From: Cristatella mucedo
Taxonomy: Eukaryota; Bryozoa; Phylactolaemata; Cristatellidae
NCBI GenBank assembly: GCA_009760855.2
Contig: WPIO01000103.1
Location: forward strand, 839,001 to 903,000
Direction of reading: 5' to 3'
DNA: 64,000 nucleotides
Part shown: positions 24,982 through 37,000 of the stretch, piece by piece
How positions within the stretch are numbered: the first letter of the stretch is position 1
How the letters are laid out: the number at the start of each line of letters is the position of its first letter
The notes under the pieces: generated by a model
Database searches by the model: none
Told to the model about the DNA's origin: nothing
Seen by the model: the letters and a program-made list of their open reading frames with translations, nothing else
Program-made: the position numbers and the translations under genes

Positions 24982-25433
24982 TCACTTCTTCTTGCCTAAT
25001 AAAGAAACGCAGGGCTTTAGCACCAGCAGAACGGCGGCGAGCTAAACATGGGCAAAATACTAAACACTAAGAGACGATCGAAGGTTCTACATCGATCGCG
25101 CCGCTACCACCACCCTACAGTGCGGGCGGGTAATAATCGCGAACCGGATCACTGCGGCTTACGTACCTCCCTTGTCGCCGCCAGCTTTAGGCTGTTCCTG
25201 CAGCGATAAGCAATACGAAGGGTGCTATAAAGACACCACGCAGACGCCGTACAAATACAGAATCGAGAGCCACGCGACTTACCTTCTCGCCCTTGTCTCC
25301 GGCAGCGGGCTTCGCATCTTTACCACCCTTCTCTGCAAAATAACCCGCAACGCTGCATTCGATGTTCGAAAGACGGCCGAATACTCGCATACCTTTGGCG
25401 CCTAGCCTATAAGCAATGCTTACTTCCAGACAT
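24982..25433 (-). CDS. Predicted 4-exon gene for a 34-aa Lys/Gly-rich microprotein
   Basis: Not a family I recognise. Exons on the minus strand are 25433-25424 (ATG TCT GGA A), 25332-25283, 25197-25167 and 24995-24982 (ending TGA). All three introns (91, 85 and 171 nt) begin GT and end AG, with donors gtaagc, gtaagt and gtacgt. Exon lengths of 10+50+31+14 give 105 nt, exactly 34 codons plus stop, and the phases agree at every junction. The product reads MSG, then (K)KGGKDAKPAAGDKGEK, EQPKAGGDKG and GKKK. It has 11 Lys, 9 Gly, no Cys and no aromatic residues, no signal peptide and no membrane segment, and is probably disordered. A TATA box lies 80 bp upstream of the ATG. Its start (MSG..GG) and Lys tail recall TMA7, but the acidic/helical middle of that family is absent. 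The function is unknown. It was found from splice signals and phase only, so transcription needs proof. Confidence 0.6.
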
Positions 25434-25512
25434 GACTCAAAGGCAAACAATACGTCAGCACAAACGACCACAACGTCAGACCGCAAACGCCAGGGAGTGT
25501 GCGGGAGGACTG

Positions 25513-25520
25513 TATTTATA
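25513..25520 (-). promoter_or_regulatory. TATA box of the 34-aa gene
   Basis: TATAAATA on the minus strand. Transcription would start near 25485-25490, giving a ~55-nt 5' UTR before the ATG at 25433. Two CTGACGT words (around 25450-25480) lie between TATA box and ATG. Confidence 0.55.
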
Positions 25521-25524
25521 CCAC

Positions 25525-28439
25525 CCGCGAGGCTGCAGACCGGCTGTGACCGGTTATCTTGTACCGTAATTGGCAATTTACGCTACAAGAAATATTTATA
25601 CAAAATTGCGGCTTAAAATAGTATAGCAGGCTCATTTCTATATAATCATAACACTACTTAATATGTTACTATTTAAACTTGTATTATAAGCAACTTGTTG
25701 AGCCACATAGCCAGTATTTTTATTTTCAGCATTCAATTAATGCACACCTCTGTACGGTATCCGGAAACAGTCGCCTGTTTGTGCAGCACGCAGGTCGGAT
25801 GTACCGCACAGGTCGGATAAACCGTGTTGTTGGAAAGAACCTTCGAGAATGTTCTGTTTGCCACTCCCCCCCCCCGTAGGTCAAGTTAGTTTGGGTGGGT
25901 GAACTGGCAAGTCCAAACCGAGGCGCAAGGTCACGTTAAGGCGATTATACGGCGACAACAAGACCGTTACCGGGTGGGATGGCGAGAGGCTCCGTTAGTC
26001 AACTCGTGGCGGTGCCCTCGTGGCGGTGCACTCGTGGCTCACCCTCTGCCGGCGCTTCTCGCGGTGGCGACGGCAGCGTACGCAACTGCCTGGGCTTAAT
26101 GCTGCGGTAGCCAGCAGGCAAACCGTCCGATTGCAGTCTGGCAGACGACAATTTCGGTGCAGCGTCGATCGCCAGCTAGCAGCAACGTTTCCCTGATTGT
26201 TAGAAATCGGCCTTGGGGATAGTGAGGTCGTGATCTGAGAATATGTCGGCTCAGGAGGAAATTAGGCGCCAGCCTGCATCTCGTCACCACCGCGCAAACA
26301 TGAGTTTGTGCCCGGCCGCAAACTGTCGGGTTCGGTCTCGAAGCTGCAAAAAAATGTAAGCTTGAATAAACGGTGAAGACCACGCTCACCGAAAGCTGGC
26401 TGAGGGTCCCGTGTTCTCAATCGTGAGTGTTCTGAGGCTCCGAGAGTAGGAATCTTGGCTCCGCTTGTTAAGGGGTGGGCATGCGTTCAGGAAAAGAGTA
26501 ATAACAATAATGTAGTTATATATTCAGGCGCTCTACAGCTTGCTGCTAGGGGATCAAAGACCAATACTCAATGACGAACACCGAGGTGTACTGATTAGGC
26601 AAGCCTTCAAAGGCAGGTGTCATTTTATGCATGCTTTCATGGCATTATTGTGTGCATGCTGTTTTCTTTACCCTCATTTCGTAACAACTGTTGGTGATCG
26701 TTATTGTAACTTTAACATCCTCAGTGTCCTTGAAAAGACCAGTGGGGGGGTAAGGATGCCACTGAATCCTAAACAGTCGTGGGCCTATGAGTGCCGACGC
26801 GATCACGTCTGAACGTGTTGCTAACATGTATAGATACATAAGCTCGTAGCAAATAGTGCAGTTTTGTAACTGCGCCCGTCGTCCTATTGTGCTGTTTCAA
26901 CCAGTAGATAGCTGTAACTTAACCACTTTAACTGACCACGACAATACTGCTTATGTGTGTAAAAATGCCCAAATAGGTTCCTTTTTTATTTGCTCGACCT
27001 AGTTGATCGACTAATTTCTACTCTGTACTGGAAACAACATAAGCAAGCAAACAACGCCTATATGCACATATTCAGTGCCTGTCACGAAAAAAGTCACTCC
27101 CGTGTAAGGCACTTCTTGGACTATGGTTACTAGCATGTGTGCTGCACTTAGAACCACGTTTTCCTGGTACCCACAGGTGCACAAAAAAGCTATTTTTATG
27201 CTGCATGCAGGCATTTTTATGCTGTATGCTGTATGTAGAAGCCACCGAGGCCACTTTCGTCGGTTTATAAATGAAGCTTTAACGTCATCTGTCGTCGGTT
27301 GGCACCCACTGATCCAACGAACCTCATGGCAGCCACTGTTTTCTGAAACCCTGCTCAATTGGAACTGTGCTCCATTGTATCACCGATGCTGTGCACATCG
27401 TAAGGCCAGGACCACAAGAGTGCTCACGATGAATGGGTTGTTTGCCTGGGGAGAGAAAGAGAAAGCTGTCTCGATTAGGTGCAGCATAATTGTACCACTT
27501 TGTCTGCAAGCATCCTTCTTTTTGACGGTATGTATGCTGACCTAAGCTGGAGCTCTCCGGTGCTTGCTTCTTACATCTGGTTGGTGCTCACTGCTGTGCC
27601 CTTGGGAGACATGTAGTGCTGCACTAGAATCCATCGAGCCTGCGCATGTGTCTAGCTTTTTCTAGATTCTAGCCATCTAGCCAACTTGTTGTACAAAGGC
27701 ACATACCATGCAGCAGAGGTTGAGTCTGAGGATTCGCTCGTGAATGTTGCATTGAGGCTTGATGGGAGATGCAGGCATTCGTGCAGCATTGGCGAAGCTT
27801 TTTCCGGTAGCATAATGAGGGTGAGCACTCACAGGCCTCGAAGAGAAATCAAGGTAAGCCTGCTGACAAAACAGAATGCAAATTGCTGACAAAGTCATTG
27901 CTGAAAGACGAAATGGCTCAAGGCACAGCCATCGTGTCGGCTATAAGACAGATTTTTATCTGAGCTACTAGACATGCCATCATCTACACATGAAGCTGAG
28001 TTTAGTTAACAGGCTACTAACCATGCTAAACATAGTTTTAAGAACATGAGCATCCACATTGAATGGACCATCTGACTCGAGAACTGCCGGTGTGGCAAGC
28101 AGCTCGGTCAGGCAGGGCATCGGACGATGCCACAACGTAAGCTCACTGAAGCATGTGTGCCTATGTATAACATTGCAGATCCATAGCAAACTTAGAGAGA
28201 ATTAAACAAGGAAGTATATGCAGGCGGTGGAGTTTTTTCAATGTGAATCCTCGTGCAGTTGGTGATGCTGATGGTTACTTTGCATTGAATAGCTGCACCT
28301 GAATTATCAGCATGCCGGGGCTTACCAAGGAGGTAAGCAGATTTGACCTTGACCTTGTGGCTAACCATGGAAAGCCTGAAAGGGTCTACCAAGAAGCTAG
28401 CTGCCGAAGTCACTGCCCTTTGGATCGGTTCAGAGTGCT
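25525..28439. other. Intergenic; no recognised gene
   Basis: 25860-26400 is GC-rich with open frames on both strands (25899-26099 plus, 26096-26389 minus) but no domain. A decayed L2-type tail in minus orientation may lie at about 26500-26560. 26560-28440 appears single-copy, with frames such as 27123-27545 and 27011-27358 on opposite strands and no domain in either. Confidence 0.35.
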
Positions 28440-28640
28440 CCACCTCTTTTGTTACTCCAGCAGCCCTTACGGCTGGTGCTAAACTTGGTAGCCATGCTTG
28501 TTTTTCGTGAACCTCTCAGTTGCCACATTACACCACAATCACATCGACCTGCACTGGCACCCTGTCGAGCAGTGTACCAACTTCAAGGATTCGTCACTCA
28601 TAGGTCCCTTCATTCTCTTGCTCAAGCCTCTTATCTGTAT
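28440..28640 (+). mobile_element. L2-A LINE fragment
   Basis: CTCAGTTGCCACATTACACC then CGACCTGCACTGGCACC corresponds to [16 protein letters not shown], followed by the FRSLHS-A-AYL region. Frameshifted. Confidence 0.75.
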
Positions 28641-28794
28641 GAAAACAAAAACCTAGATAGTGTCAGGCGATTACATCCATAAGCATGAGAGTAAGTGGTG
28701 CATGCTAAATGCCGTAGTTCGTGGTTCTGCACATAAGTCACAGTTGGCCATGCTCTTTCAAAAACTCCAAAAACCATCTCAACGTGCAAAATTC

Positions 28795-29395
28795 TAATCT
28801 CTTTAAAGGCACTATACATATGCTGAAAAGGAAGCATCTCGATTAATTAGTGTAAAAAAACCTGCACAATCCAAGTATGCAAAAGCACAATAAGGAGGAT
28901 TCACGTGGGCGAAGCATTCGATGTGAGGAAGATGTGGGTTTTTAGCTTGACTTTAAATGACGTCAATTCAGCAAAGGACACGTCTGAAGGAAGAGAGGTC
29001 TAGTTGAAGTTCATGGGAACTTATAAAGCATGGTCTCCAATGAATTGGAGACTATTTAGAGGCACAGCTAAACGACTGAGTCAACCAGGCAGGTGGTCAG
29101 GAGGAGCTTGGAGGCCCGAGTAGTATTTGGGAAAGGTAGGCAGGAGCAAAAAATCAAGCTACCTAAAAGTGAGGCCTTTAATTCGAAACACTGTTTGGTG
29201 AGGACCCATTGCAGGTCAGAGAGATGTGATATGTGCCAATCGTGATGTTCATGACAGATAAGTCTATATGCCAAGTTTGAGACAGGTGCTAAGCATGCCA
29301 GAGCAACCACAAGAAAATCTACAATCTATGGACTTACGTAAATCTAGATGGGATGTCACAAGTGTGAGGGACTAATTAGGATATGATACTGACAA
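28795..29395 (-). mobile_element. L2-A LINE, decayed 3' half, minus strand
   Basis: Starts with a tail remnant (AATCTCTTTAAAGGCACTAT) and runs on the minus strand into HEHHDWHISHLSDLQWVLTK (equivalent to [19 protein letters not shown]) and the VTSRLD region near 29350. Multiple stops. Confidence 0.75.
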
Positions 29396-29399
29396 ACAT

Positions 29400-29545
29400 A
29401 ATGTGGGCTTCTGTGTGCTGACACCGTGCATCTTGCCACCAACCAGTTAACATTCTCCCTTTGCACTTGATTAAAGTGCCAATAAAAGAGATCTGTTCTC
29501 TTTGGATGCTATGAAAATATTATCACTATTAGTATTATAATCATC
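29400..29545 (+). mobile_element. L2-A-related 3' UTR and tail
   Basis: GTGCTGACACCGTGCATCTT then AAGTGCCAATAAAAGAGATC and GTTCTCTTTGGATGCTATG, ending in ATT/AGT repeats. Confidence 0.65.
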
Positions 29546-29589
29546 ATGACAAATCCGAGTTGCTGCAACTATCTACATGATCTTTAGCT

Positions 29590-29765
29590 ATAGATAACTC
29601 TGGAGGAATCTGACGGTGGTGATTAGAAGTCTGTCGGCTACGATGCCTGCCCGAAATGCCGCTTAGGCCTTGAGTGTACTATAGAAAACTCTCCTGTGTA
29701 ATACCCACTCTGTCTCTGTGGCTGTGGGTAGCTACAGTCGGAGATGCACATAGGATAGCATTGAT
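29590..29765 (+). mobile_element. L2-B LINE 3' end
   Basis: Matches the segment downstream of the L2-B ORF end (GAGTGTACTATAGAAAACTC, then CCTGTGTAATACCCAC and GAGATGCACATAGGATAGC). Confidence 0.65.
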
Positions 29766-29964
29766 GCAGTTGTACCTGTTTTAGTGAACAAAGGTAGCTC
29801 TGAAGGAGGCTCGATACGCATTATTGACGTGGCACTCCTCGATCACAGCCAGTCCCTTTTCGGCAGTGTTTTACCGATGGTGATGAAAAAAGGCTTCCAA
29901 GCGCTGCCTACATCTAGAAGGTAGCAACGGTCGGTAATGCTGGCTCGGCCATCTTGAGTTGGAA

Positions 29965-30440
29965 AATTTCTAATCATTGCTAAAATCAGGGCTTGCTTAG
30001 ATACGAGCATGATAGAAAAAACGATTTATTCAATTTGTGACATCACTTATTGATTATTGTGATTTCCTTTATTTTGGACTCCAGGCTTTTGCTCTAAATG
30101 GTCTGACACTAGTGCAAGACAGCAATTCGGCTGGTCTGAGGTCAAGGGCATAGCTGCCTAATCACAGCACTTCTGTCTGAGCTTCACTGGCTCCCTAACA
30201 AGCATCGAATCGATTTCCAAGATCCTCTGTCTGGCTTACTGGTCACTTCAATGGCTAGCACCAGCTTAGCACCTCCTTGTTCCTCCAGTGAACTCTTGCA
30301 CCGCTCGCTAGTCATCATCTCAAGATCTCCTGCACCCTATTGAAATATTTTAGTAAATGAGCCTTCGGTTTGGTTGCACCAAAAGTCATGAACTTGCTTT
30401 TGATCACTCCCTACAACGAGCTTGCATCCTTTTAAGTCAG
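29965..30440 (+). mobile_element. L2-A-related LINE fragment, decayed
   Basis: CATTGCTAAAATCAGGGCTT then TTTGTGACATCACTTATTG corresponds to IAKIRACLD...FVTSRLDYC, followed by a CACTGGCTCCCTAACAAGC (LHWLP-K) match. Frameshifted and more diverged than most L2-A copies. Confidence 0.7.
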
Positions 30441-31389
30441 CTAAAGATGCATCGGCTCAGGTCAGCTTTCTGTTCGTCTCCATGAACTTGTCTGCTTTTT
30501 GTTCGGGTGGGCTTTACATGCGTACACATGTTCAGTATTCAGAGTATATTACAAGCCACGGTGTTATTGACCGATGGCCATTGATTGCTATGATTGCTTT
30601 AGCAAGCTGGTCTAAGCATGATGCTTGCTTACATGTGCATGACTGTGAGCCTTGGGCACCGATTCTCTTGCAGAGTATTGTAGAGCACGTGACTATGATC
30701 ATTATTTGTTTGTACCGTCGTTGAAGCTCAGGCCTGACAATAATAGGCAGGTCTGTGTGTTGAGTGCCTGCAGCCTCCAATTGCACCGACCCCCCAACGT
30801 TCTGCTGGGCTTCTCTCTGTGTTGATGAGGTTCTAATGCTGCCAATAGAAGTTCTGTTTGGAAAACATTTGAGAGAAAGCCTTAAGTTTGGGTAAGGATG
30901 TCCACAAGCAGGCTATCTGGAGCAATAACACTGCATTTACAGCTGGATTCATTAAATTGCCTGAGGTCTGGCTAGGTGGGGGCCACTGCTACATGAATGT
31001 GCTGGCATAGTCTCGTATCTTCGCAGCATACATACCCCGGAAATGGCTAGTGGGCTGACAGAACAAGAGCAGGAAATAAGATGCACACCAATAGCTGAGT
31101 GCAAGCCACTAGGAGCCTCCTTGCACCGGCGGTTACGCAACTGTATAGGTGGCTTGCATCGTTAGTCATACCCAGCCCGGCTCGTCTGAGAGCCTCCTGT
31201 TCGGTTTACAAGAATAAATGCCTTCGTGCGCACTTGTACCTCAGTAATTTCCTCTATGTTTTAGGCAGGCTAGTGTGTGAAATTACTAAAATGAACGATT
31301 TGCATGCCCTGCCCTGGTCATGCTCTGCCCTGGTCATGCTCCCTTTATCTGTGGCATTTGGCGCTATTGATAACAATAACCCACTTTAA
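30441..31389. other. No recognised feature
   Basis: A 100-codon plus frame (30422-30724) and a 96-codon frame (31099-31389) have no recognisable domain. A small internal duplication (CCCTGGTCATGCTC) occurs near 31312-31340. Confidence 0.35.
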
Positions 31390-32400
31390 CGATTGAGAAC
31401 GATCGGTCCGACTTATAAGACACTGACATGTTTCAAGTCATCCTTATCCGATCATATCGAGTTTGTGTCGTGTGGTGGTCATGTCTCATCTAGAAAACCA
31501 GTCACCTGTATGGAGTTCCACAAAGGCTTTGTTCTTGCTTGCTATTTTCCATTAGTATAGAACCTCTCGGAAAGTGATACAGGCCCATTGCATCGACCAC
31601 CATTTCTATGCAGACGATGCCCAGCTGTATTTTCCATTTAAAAAACTCGGCTGATATAACAGCTTAATTTATAAAGCAGCAGAAGAGTCTTATGGCTATC
31701 ACCACCCCTTGCAGTGGGTGCCTACTCTAGGACTCGAAGCCACGACCCAGGTCGTGAAGAGTGAGCATCGTACCTCGTGGGCAAAGACCCAATGGTAGAG
31801 GCACAGGGGCAATTTAAACCATTGCCATCGGCACACAGTGTTTAGTGTACACTTCACCTTTCAGGTATTCGATCGAGGTTGTCGGCCAATATCCTTATAG
31901 CTAAACGAAGGTAAAATTGAATTCCTACTTATGGGATACCCTAAGCATACGGCTACACTAGAAGATCTTGATCTTCCAAGTGGTGGCGCTGTAGTGAGAC
32001 TGCCATCATGGTCTTGCAATTAAGGCTTCGGCAGCTAGGCTTATCTGTCGGAAACTTCATAACTGCCACATTACACCGCTGCTCACCAATCTGCACTGGC
32101 TGCCTATTAAGCAGCAAATCGACTTCAAGATTCTTTCACTTAACTTTGGTAACCTCCATTCTCCAGCCCATATTAGTTTCATATCAAGTCGCCAGGGGCT
32201 GCACCAGTCGCTCGTCTGACTCCCGGTCCTACTACCCAGTAGTCGTGCGTGTTTTGATTGTTGCTGCATGCTTGCCTAAGCAGTACAGCGTGCTTGACAT
32301 TAACTTATTGGTTATTTCGTCTCTTGAAAGTTGTAGTAAAGTGCGTGAATGATAGATAAGTTCTCTTAGGATGATGTTCAAAACTTGTTAGTGTTATTAT
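31390..32400 (+). mobile_element. L2-related LINE remnant interrupted by a SINE
   Basis: Around 31585-31640 the sequence encodes a degraded HFYADDAQLYFPF, the RT catalytic box of L2-type ORF2. A minus-strand SINE2 interrupts it at 31642-31790. From 31890 the ORF2 continues (GKIEFLLMGYPKHTATLEDL) through a C-H-I-T-P-LL-NLHWLPIKQ-like segment to the tail near 32360-32400. Frames are broken. Confidence 0.75.
31642..31790 (-). mobile_element. SINE2 inserted in an L2 remnant, minus strand
   Basis: Minus strand: tRNA-like head with B box GGCTTCGAGTCCTAGAG preceded by ACGACCTGGGTCGT, then the SINE2 body (CACTGCAAGGGGTGGTGATA; AAGACTCTTCTGCTGC) ending AAGCTGTTATATCAGC. Confidence 0.78.
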
Positions 32401-32404
32401 TATT

Positions 32405-32880
32405 ATCAACGGTTCCAGAGAAAAATACTTCCTCTGACCCACGAGGCCCACTAGGGCTTCGCCTCCTCTTCCCTAGCTGAACTGCTTTACCAGTTTCAAC
32501 CCCATCGTACCCGCGGATTCCCTCAGGACGATAGGTTAACTGTTCCAATCTCTCACTTAAAGTTTGTTGGAAAAAGAAGCTTTTACTTGCCAGTTCCTTG
32601 ACTATGGAACTCACGTGCATAAGCCAAATCTTCAGCAAATGTGAAGTGCCTACGAAGACCTTTGGCTCATCCAGTCCAGCGGTCCTGTACTGCCACTCTC
32701 ACACTGCAGTGCACTTCCTTCACTGCCTCCCAGACTCAGCTATGCTGCTTGTTTTCTCGTCATTCATGTGATGGAGTCTATTGGCTATCGTATGTGCATC
32801 GAAAGCCGATTTGGCTCTGAATGCGCTGTCGAACAATCTCTAGCAAATTGCGTGCTCAGTCTTTGTGGTTTATAATTACT
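32405..32880 (+). mobile_element. L2-B LINE, decayed 3' half
   Basis: TCTGACCCACGAGGCCCACT then CTAGCTGAACTGCTTTACCA matches [20 protein letters not shown], followed by decayed LWNS and PDSAMLLVFS-like segments. Confidence 0.75.
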
Positions 32881-32924
32881 TGCGCACATACTAACACACA
32901 TGTGCATGCATACTATTATTACTA

Positions 32925-33015
32925 AACTTAAGTTTATATGCTTCTTTTTTCCTATTTAAGGTGCTTAGAAAAATATCTAATCTTGTTAGAGTGGTATTTA
33001 AATTATTAATAGTTG
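32925..33015 (+). mobile_element. L2-type tail fragment
   Basis: AAGGTGCTTAGAAAAATATC, then TTGTTAGAGTGGTATTTAAA and ATT/AAT repeats. Decayed. Confidence 0.5.
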
Positions 33016-33419
33016 TAGTTATACCAACATGTTGGCACTTCTGCCGACCCACCCCTACGATATAGCATGAGGCTGCTTCCTCGAAGGATAATATAATTAC
33101 ATATAACAATGGGATTGGGTTAATAGCACTTAAATTGAGCATTTAGATAGAAACTAAATGAATAATATCTCTTTCCAGACACTTCACATGGCCAGAGCAG
33201 GAAGCATATCAGCACTAATTTGCATAATTTACACATTATCAGGCAGGCACATTATGTAAATGAAACTGGATGGAGACTGCCAGGCAAAAAATAACCTCAA
33301 AAAAATAAAGGACGATCACATTGCTACTCTCGTGATTGATTTGCAGTAATTGTGCATAGTGTGCAGGAGTAGCTAGAAAGGAAAATATAATTCCTTTATT
33401 CATAATGTATTCACTCGTT
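33016..33419. other. Mostly unrecognised; possible decayed L2-type tail
   Basis: A weak minus-strand tail (ATATCTCTTTCCAGACACTT) lies near 33165. Nothing else is recognised. Confidence 0.35.
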
Positions 33420-33930
33420 TGTATTCATTTATTTTTAAGGAAGCCATGCTAATCTTATGGACTGCTGTCTTTACAGCATAAGGCAGCAGGAAGTCTGCTG
33501 TGTTGTGTAGCAAAGTGAGAAGCCTAGCTGAGTCAGGAGGGCAGTCGAGGAAGTGAGTCGCATGGAAGCAGGAGCTTATGATGCCTGGATAGGAATTGCT
33601 GTAGTTGGCAGCAGGAGAGATGTTGCTGCATAAGAAATGTGGAAGTGAGATCCACAGTCTAAGACTTGCAGAGCAAGAGATTCTGCTGATCCCAACAGTA
33701 ATCAAGTGTAGGAATTGAACAGCTAATTTATTATCCATAGAAGACCTATGGGCACCAGGAGGCTGAAACTGGTGCAGCACTTCAGTTAGGTATGAAGGAG
33801 CCAAACAACGGTGGGCCTTGTGGGTCACAGGATAAATTTTACTGTGTATCTGTTGATCGACCGCGAGCCATCACTGCTCGTATAGCAAAGGAGACTCGTG
33901 GCTGAACCTGTGGGATTTGTTGTACCAAAT
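33420..33930 (-). mobile_element. L2-B LINE, 3' half of ORF2
   Basis: The minus frame 33400-33828 includes LAPSYLTEVLHQFQPPGAHR, NKLAVQFLHLITVG and SLPHFLCSN. It is 5'-truncated near 33930 and has no RT palm. Confidence 0.85.
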
Positions 33931-34391
33931 ACTCGTGGTAGCACAACTCAGCAAACAAGAAATCGCCCAAGAGAAGGCTTAAACTAAAGATTGTCGGGTT
34001 GTCATTCCTCTCTAAATAAGAATACCATTTGATAGATAGAAAGAACAGAACATCGTCGACTGCATGCGAGGACTATTGCACGTTGCATCAATCCATTCTA
34101 GCTAAAGCTGAAATTATGCCTCTATAAGAACATAGTCGGATCCCGTTGGCACAATAAATAAAAAATGCTGATACCGACCATCAACCATATCCTTAACCCA
34201 CTCACATTGTAGCAGCATACCAATCCATCCTCGCAGTGATATAGCTGATCGTTTCTCTTAAGTTTCTTGCAAATGTAACATGTGCCCTCACCTTACCAAC
34301 TGGTATTCTAACCCTGGTCGCTTAGCTAGCCTCTATCCATGCTTCAAATATTTCGGGGCCCATGCCTTCAAGTACACTGCATGTAAAGACT

Positions 34392-34395
<4 letters not shown>
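33931..34395. other. No recognised feature
   Basis: Short stretch before the giant CT tract. Nothing recognised. Confidence 0.4.
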
Positions 34396-34940
<545 letters not shown>

Positions 34941-35002
34941 GATTGACATTAAATCCCCCGACTTTTCAATTAATCTAGACCTCACAAATCTGACCTACTC
35001 TT

Positions 35003-35090
35003 GTAATGTATGTAATGTAATGTATGTAATGTAATTGTATGTAATGTATGTAATGTAATGTATGTAATGCAATGTATGTAATGTAATGTA
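35003..35090 (-). repeat. (TACAT)-type tail repeat of the adjacent L2-B
   Basis: TGTAATGTATGTAATGTAAT-type repeats directly precede the L2-B 3' end (ATCTCCGTCTGTAACTCC on the plus strand). Other L2-B copies have one to two units at the same place, so this is the expanded 3' tail. Confidence 0.85.
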
Positions 35091-35505
35091 TCTCCGTCTG
35101 TAACTCCACAAAGTCATAAAGATTATGTGGGTGTTACGCAGGAGAGTTTTGTATAGCGCACTCACAGCCTAAGCGGCTTTCGGTACGCATTCGGTGGCCA
35201 ACAGACTTCGTCTCACGCAACAAATAGAAAGTGGGAAGCATAGCAGAGTTAGGAGAGCAGTTGAGGTAGTGAGTAGCATAGAAGTAGCAGTTCAGGACCG
35301 CTGAAAAAGATGTGCCATAGTCGGCAGTTGGAGAGTAGATGTCGTTGCGTAAGAATTGTGGAAGCGAGTTCCACAGTCTAGGACCTGCAGAGCTAAAGTT
35401 TCTGTCGCCAACTGTCTTTAAGCGGAGGAATGGGACAGCTAATTTATTGTCCTCAGAGGACCTCAAGGCACGAACAGGCTGAAACTGATGTAGCAGTTCA
35501 GTTTT
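35091..35505 (-). mobile_element. L2-B LINE, 5'-truncated, intact C-terminal frame
   Basis: The minus frame 35134-35466 is open: [20 protein letters not shown], then [15 protein letters not shown], to a normal end. It is truncated near 35505 within [11 protein letters not shown]. Confidence 0.9.
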
Positions 35506-35658
35506 CTCTTAACGTTAGTTGCTCCGGCAATTAAAAAAAGAACCTTCCCTATATGTTTTTAAGCATGTACCTGTGCATGTCACTAATGCCAGTTGTTTCT
35601 TCCCCGGCCTGGTGAGATGCCTACAAAAAGACTCTTCGGGGCCATGCAAACACATCAA

Positions 35659-35798
<140 letters not shown>

Positions 35799-35799
35799 A

Positions 35800-36720
35800 G
35801 AGAGGAGCTTGTCCCGAAATTGACCTAGCCAAGGCTGCCCGAGGAGCGATGCAGGAACGAGAAATGCACCCGCCGATAGCCGACAAAAGTGGTCGGTCGT
35901 CGGCAGGAGGAAATTCTGCAGGGTGGCGAGCTTTTGCCGATGAGCAAGAAGGCTGGATGTGCAGAATGTGCCTCTCGAGGGTAGAGCAGGCCTGCTCCAT
36001 TTCAGCTTCAGGCTGCCCGAGACCCTGCGGGGCTCCGAAGTAGGCCACGGACTGGTTTTTCGGCAGTTCAGGGATCTGCCTTCCGTGCAGGGTTATCGAC
36101 ACAGGCACATCCTTTGCACCCTTGCAGGCGACCACATAGCACTTCGCCCACCTGAACTGCATGCCCAGACTGCCGCAGCCCATTCAGTTGCTGACACGAG
36201 GGCTGCAGAACAGATAAAGTGCCTGAGAACAAGGCGAGGTCATCCGCCAATACACAGACAGACAAGAAGGTCAAGGCCAAGCTGGAAGCAGGACTCCTAC
36301 AGAGAGTCTTACGACCGGTGCCATCGCCAGAATTAAGAGGATCAGCAATAGAGGGTCGTCCTGCCGGACACCGGCAGTTTTAGGAAATGCCACCAGAGTC
36401 TTGTCGCGAACCGGAAGCTCCAGGATAGCAGGGGGACATGCAGGGTGCTGCCAAAGGCGTTCTGCAGGTCGAGGAACACACGAGCACCCTGCCAATCTCT
36501 GGCCTCGTCGAAGGTGCTCTCAACAAGCAAGGACTGCTGTAGGCAGCCCTCCAGACCCGGCACAAAGCTCTTCTGCTGGGGAGACTGCAGCCCACAGCAA
36601 GAGAGAGAAGCCTTGGGCAAGAGCATGATGGAGCAGAAGTTACTGGGGGCATGCAGGGTCACCCTTCTTGTGGATAAAGATCTTGAAACCCATTTTCAAT
36701 GCGGAAGGTGTCGTTCGATT
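35800..36720 (-). pseudogene. R2/NeSL-like non-LTR reverse transcriptase remnant
   Basis: Reading the minus strand across several frames gives RT blocks in the correct order: FKIFIHKKGDP (near 36690), QQKSFVPGLEGCLQQ (near 36560), VFLDLQNAFGSTLH (near 36480, palm motif A with its catalytic Asp), TAGVRQDDPLLLILLILAM (near 36350; the usual QGDP is QDDP), VLADDLALFS (near 36240; YADD has become LADD), and a WAKCYVV...VAYFGAPQGL block (35800-36180; usually YLGVPTG). The motifs fit the R2/NeSL side of the non-LTR tree rather than L2. At least three frameshifts make it non-functional. Confidence 0.7.
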
Positions 36721-37000
36721 TGCACAGCAGAGAGCCAGCCGATGCCCAACCCCAACACTTTATTGCACGGAGCCGAGGGATGCACGGCTCCCTTCGCCCC
36801 CTTCTCCCACTCGACTCTCCTCTCCTCGACTCCACTACTGCCTGTGCATTGGCCGACCACGATGGTGAATCCACCATCTGTTCACCAACGGGTTACCGGC
36901 CTGTGTCCAGGCCTCATTAGAGGCAGACCACAGCTGAGCACAGGCCTCTCTCGACGATGCTCCCAACAGCTGTTTAGGAAAGGGGCAGTACTGGCCTGCT
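36721..37000. other. No recognised feature
   Basis: GC-rich sequence between the RT remnant and the solo LTR. It may be 5' sequence of the RT element. Confidence 0.35.

Noticed and set aside
24982-25433. Naming the 34-aa product TMA7, HMGN or a metallothionein
   Set aside because: It lacks the TMA7 central acidic helix, the HMGN nucleosome-binding motif, and any cysteine.
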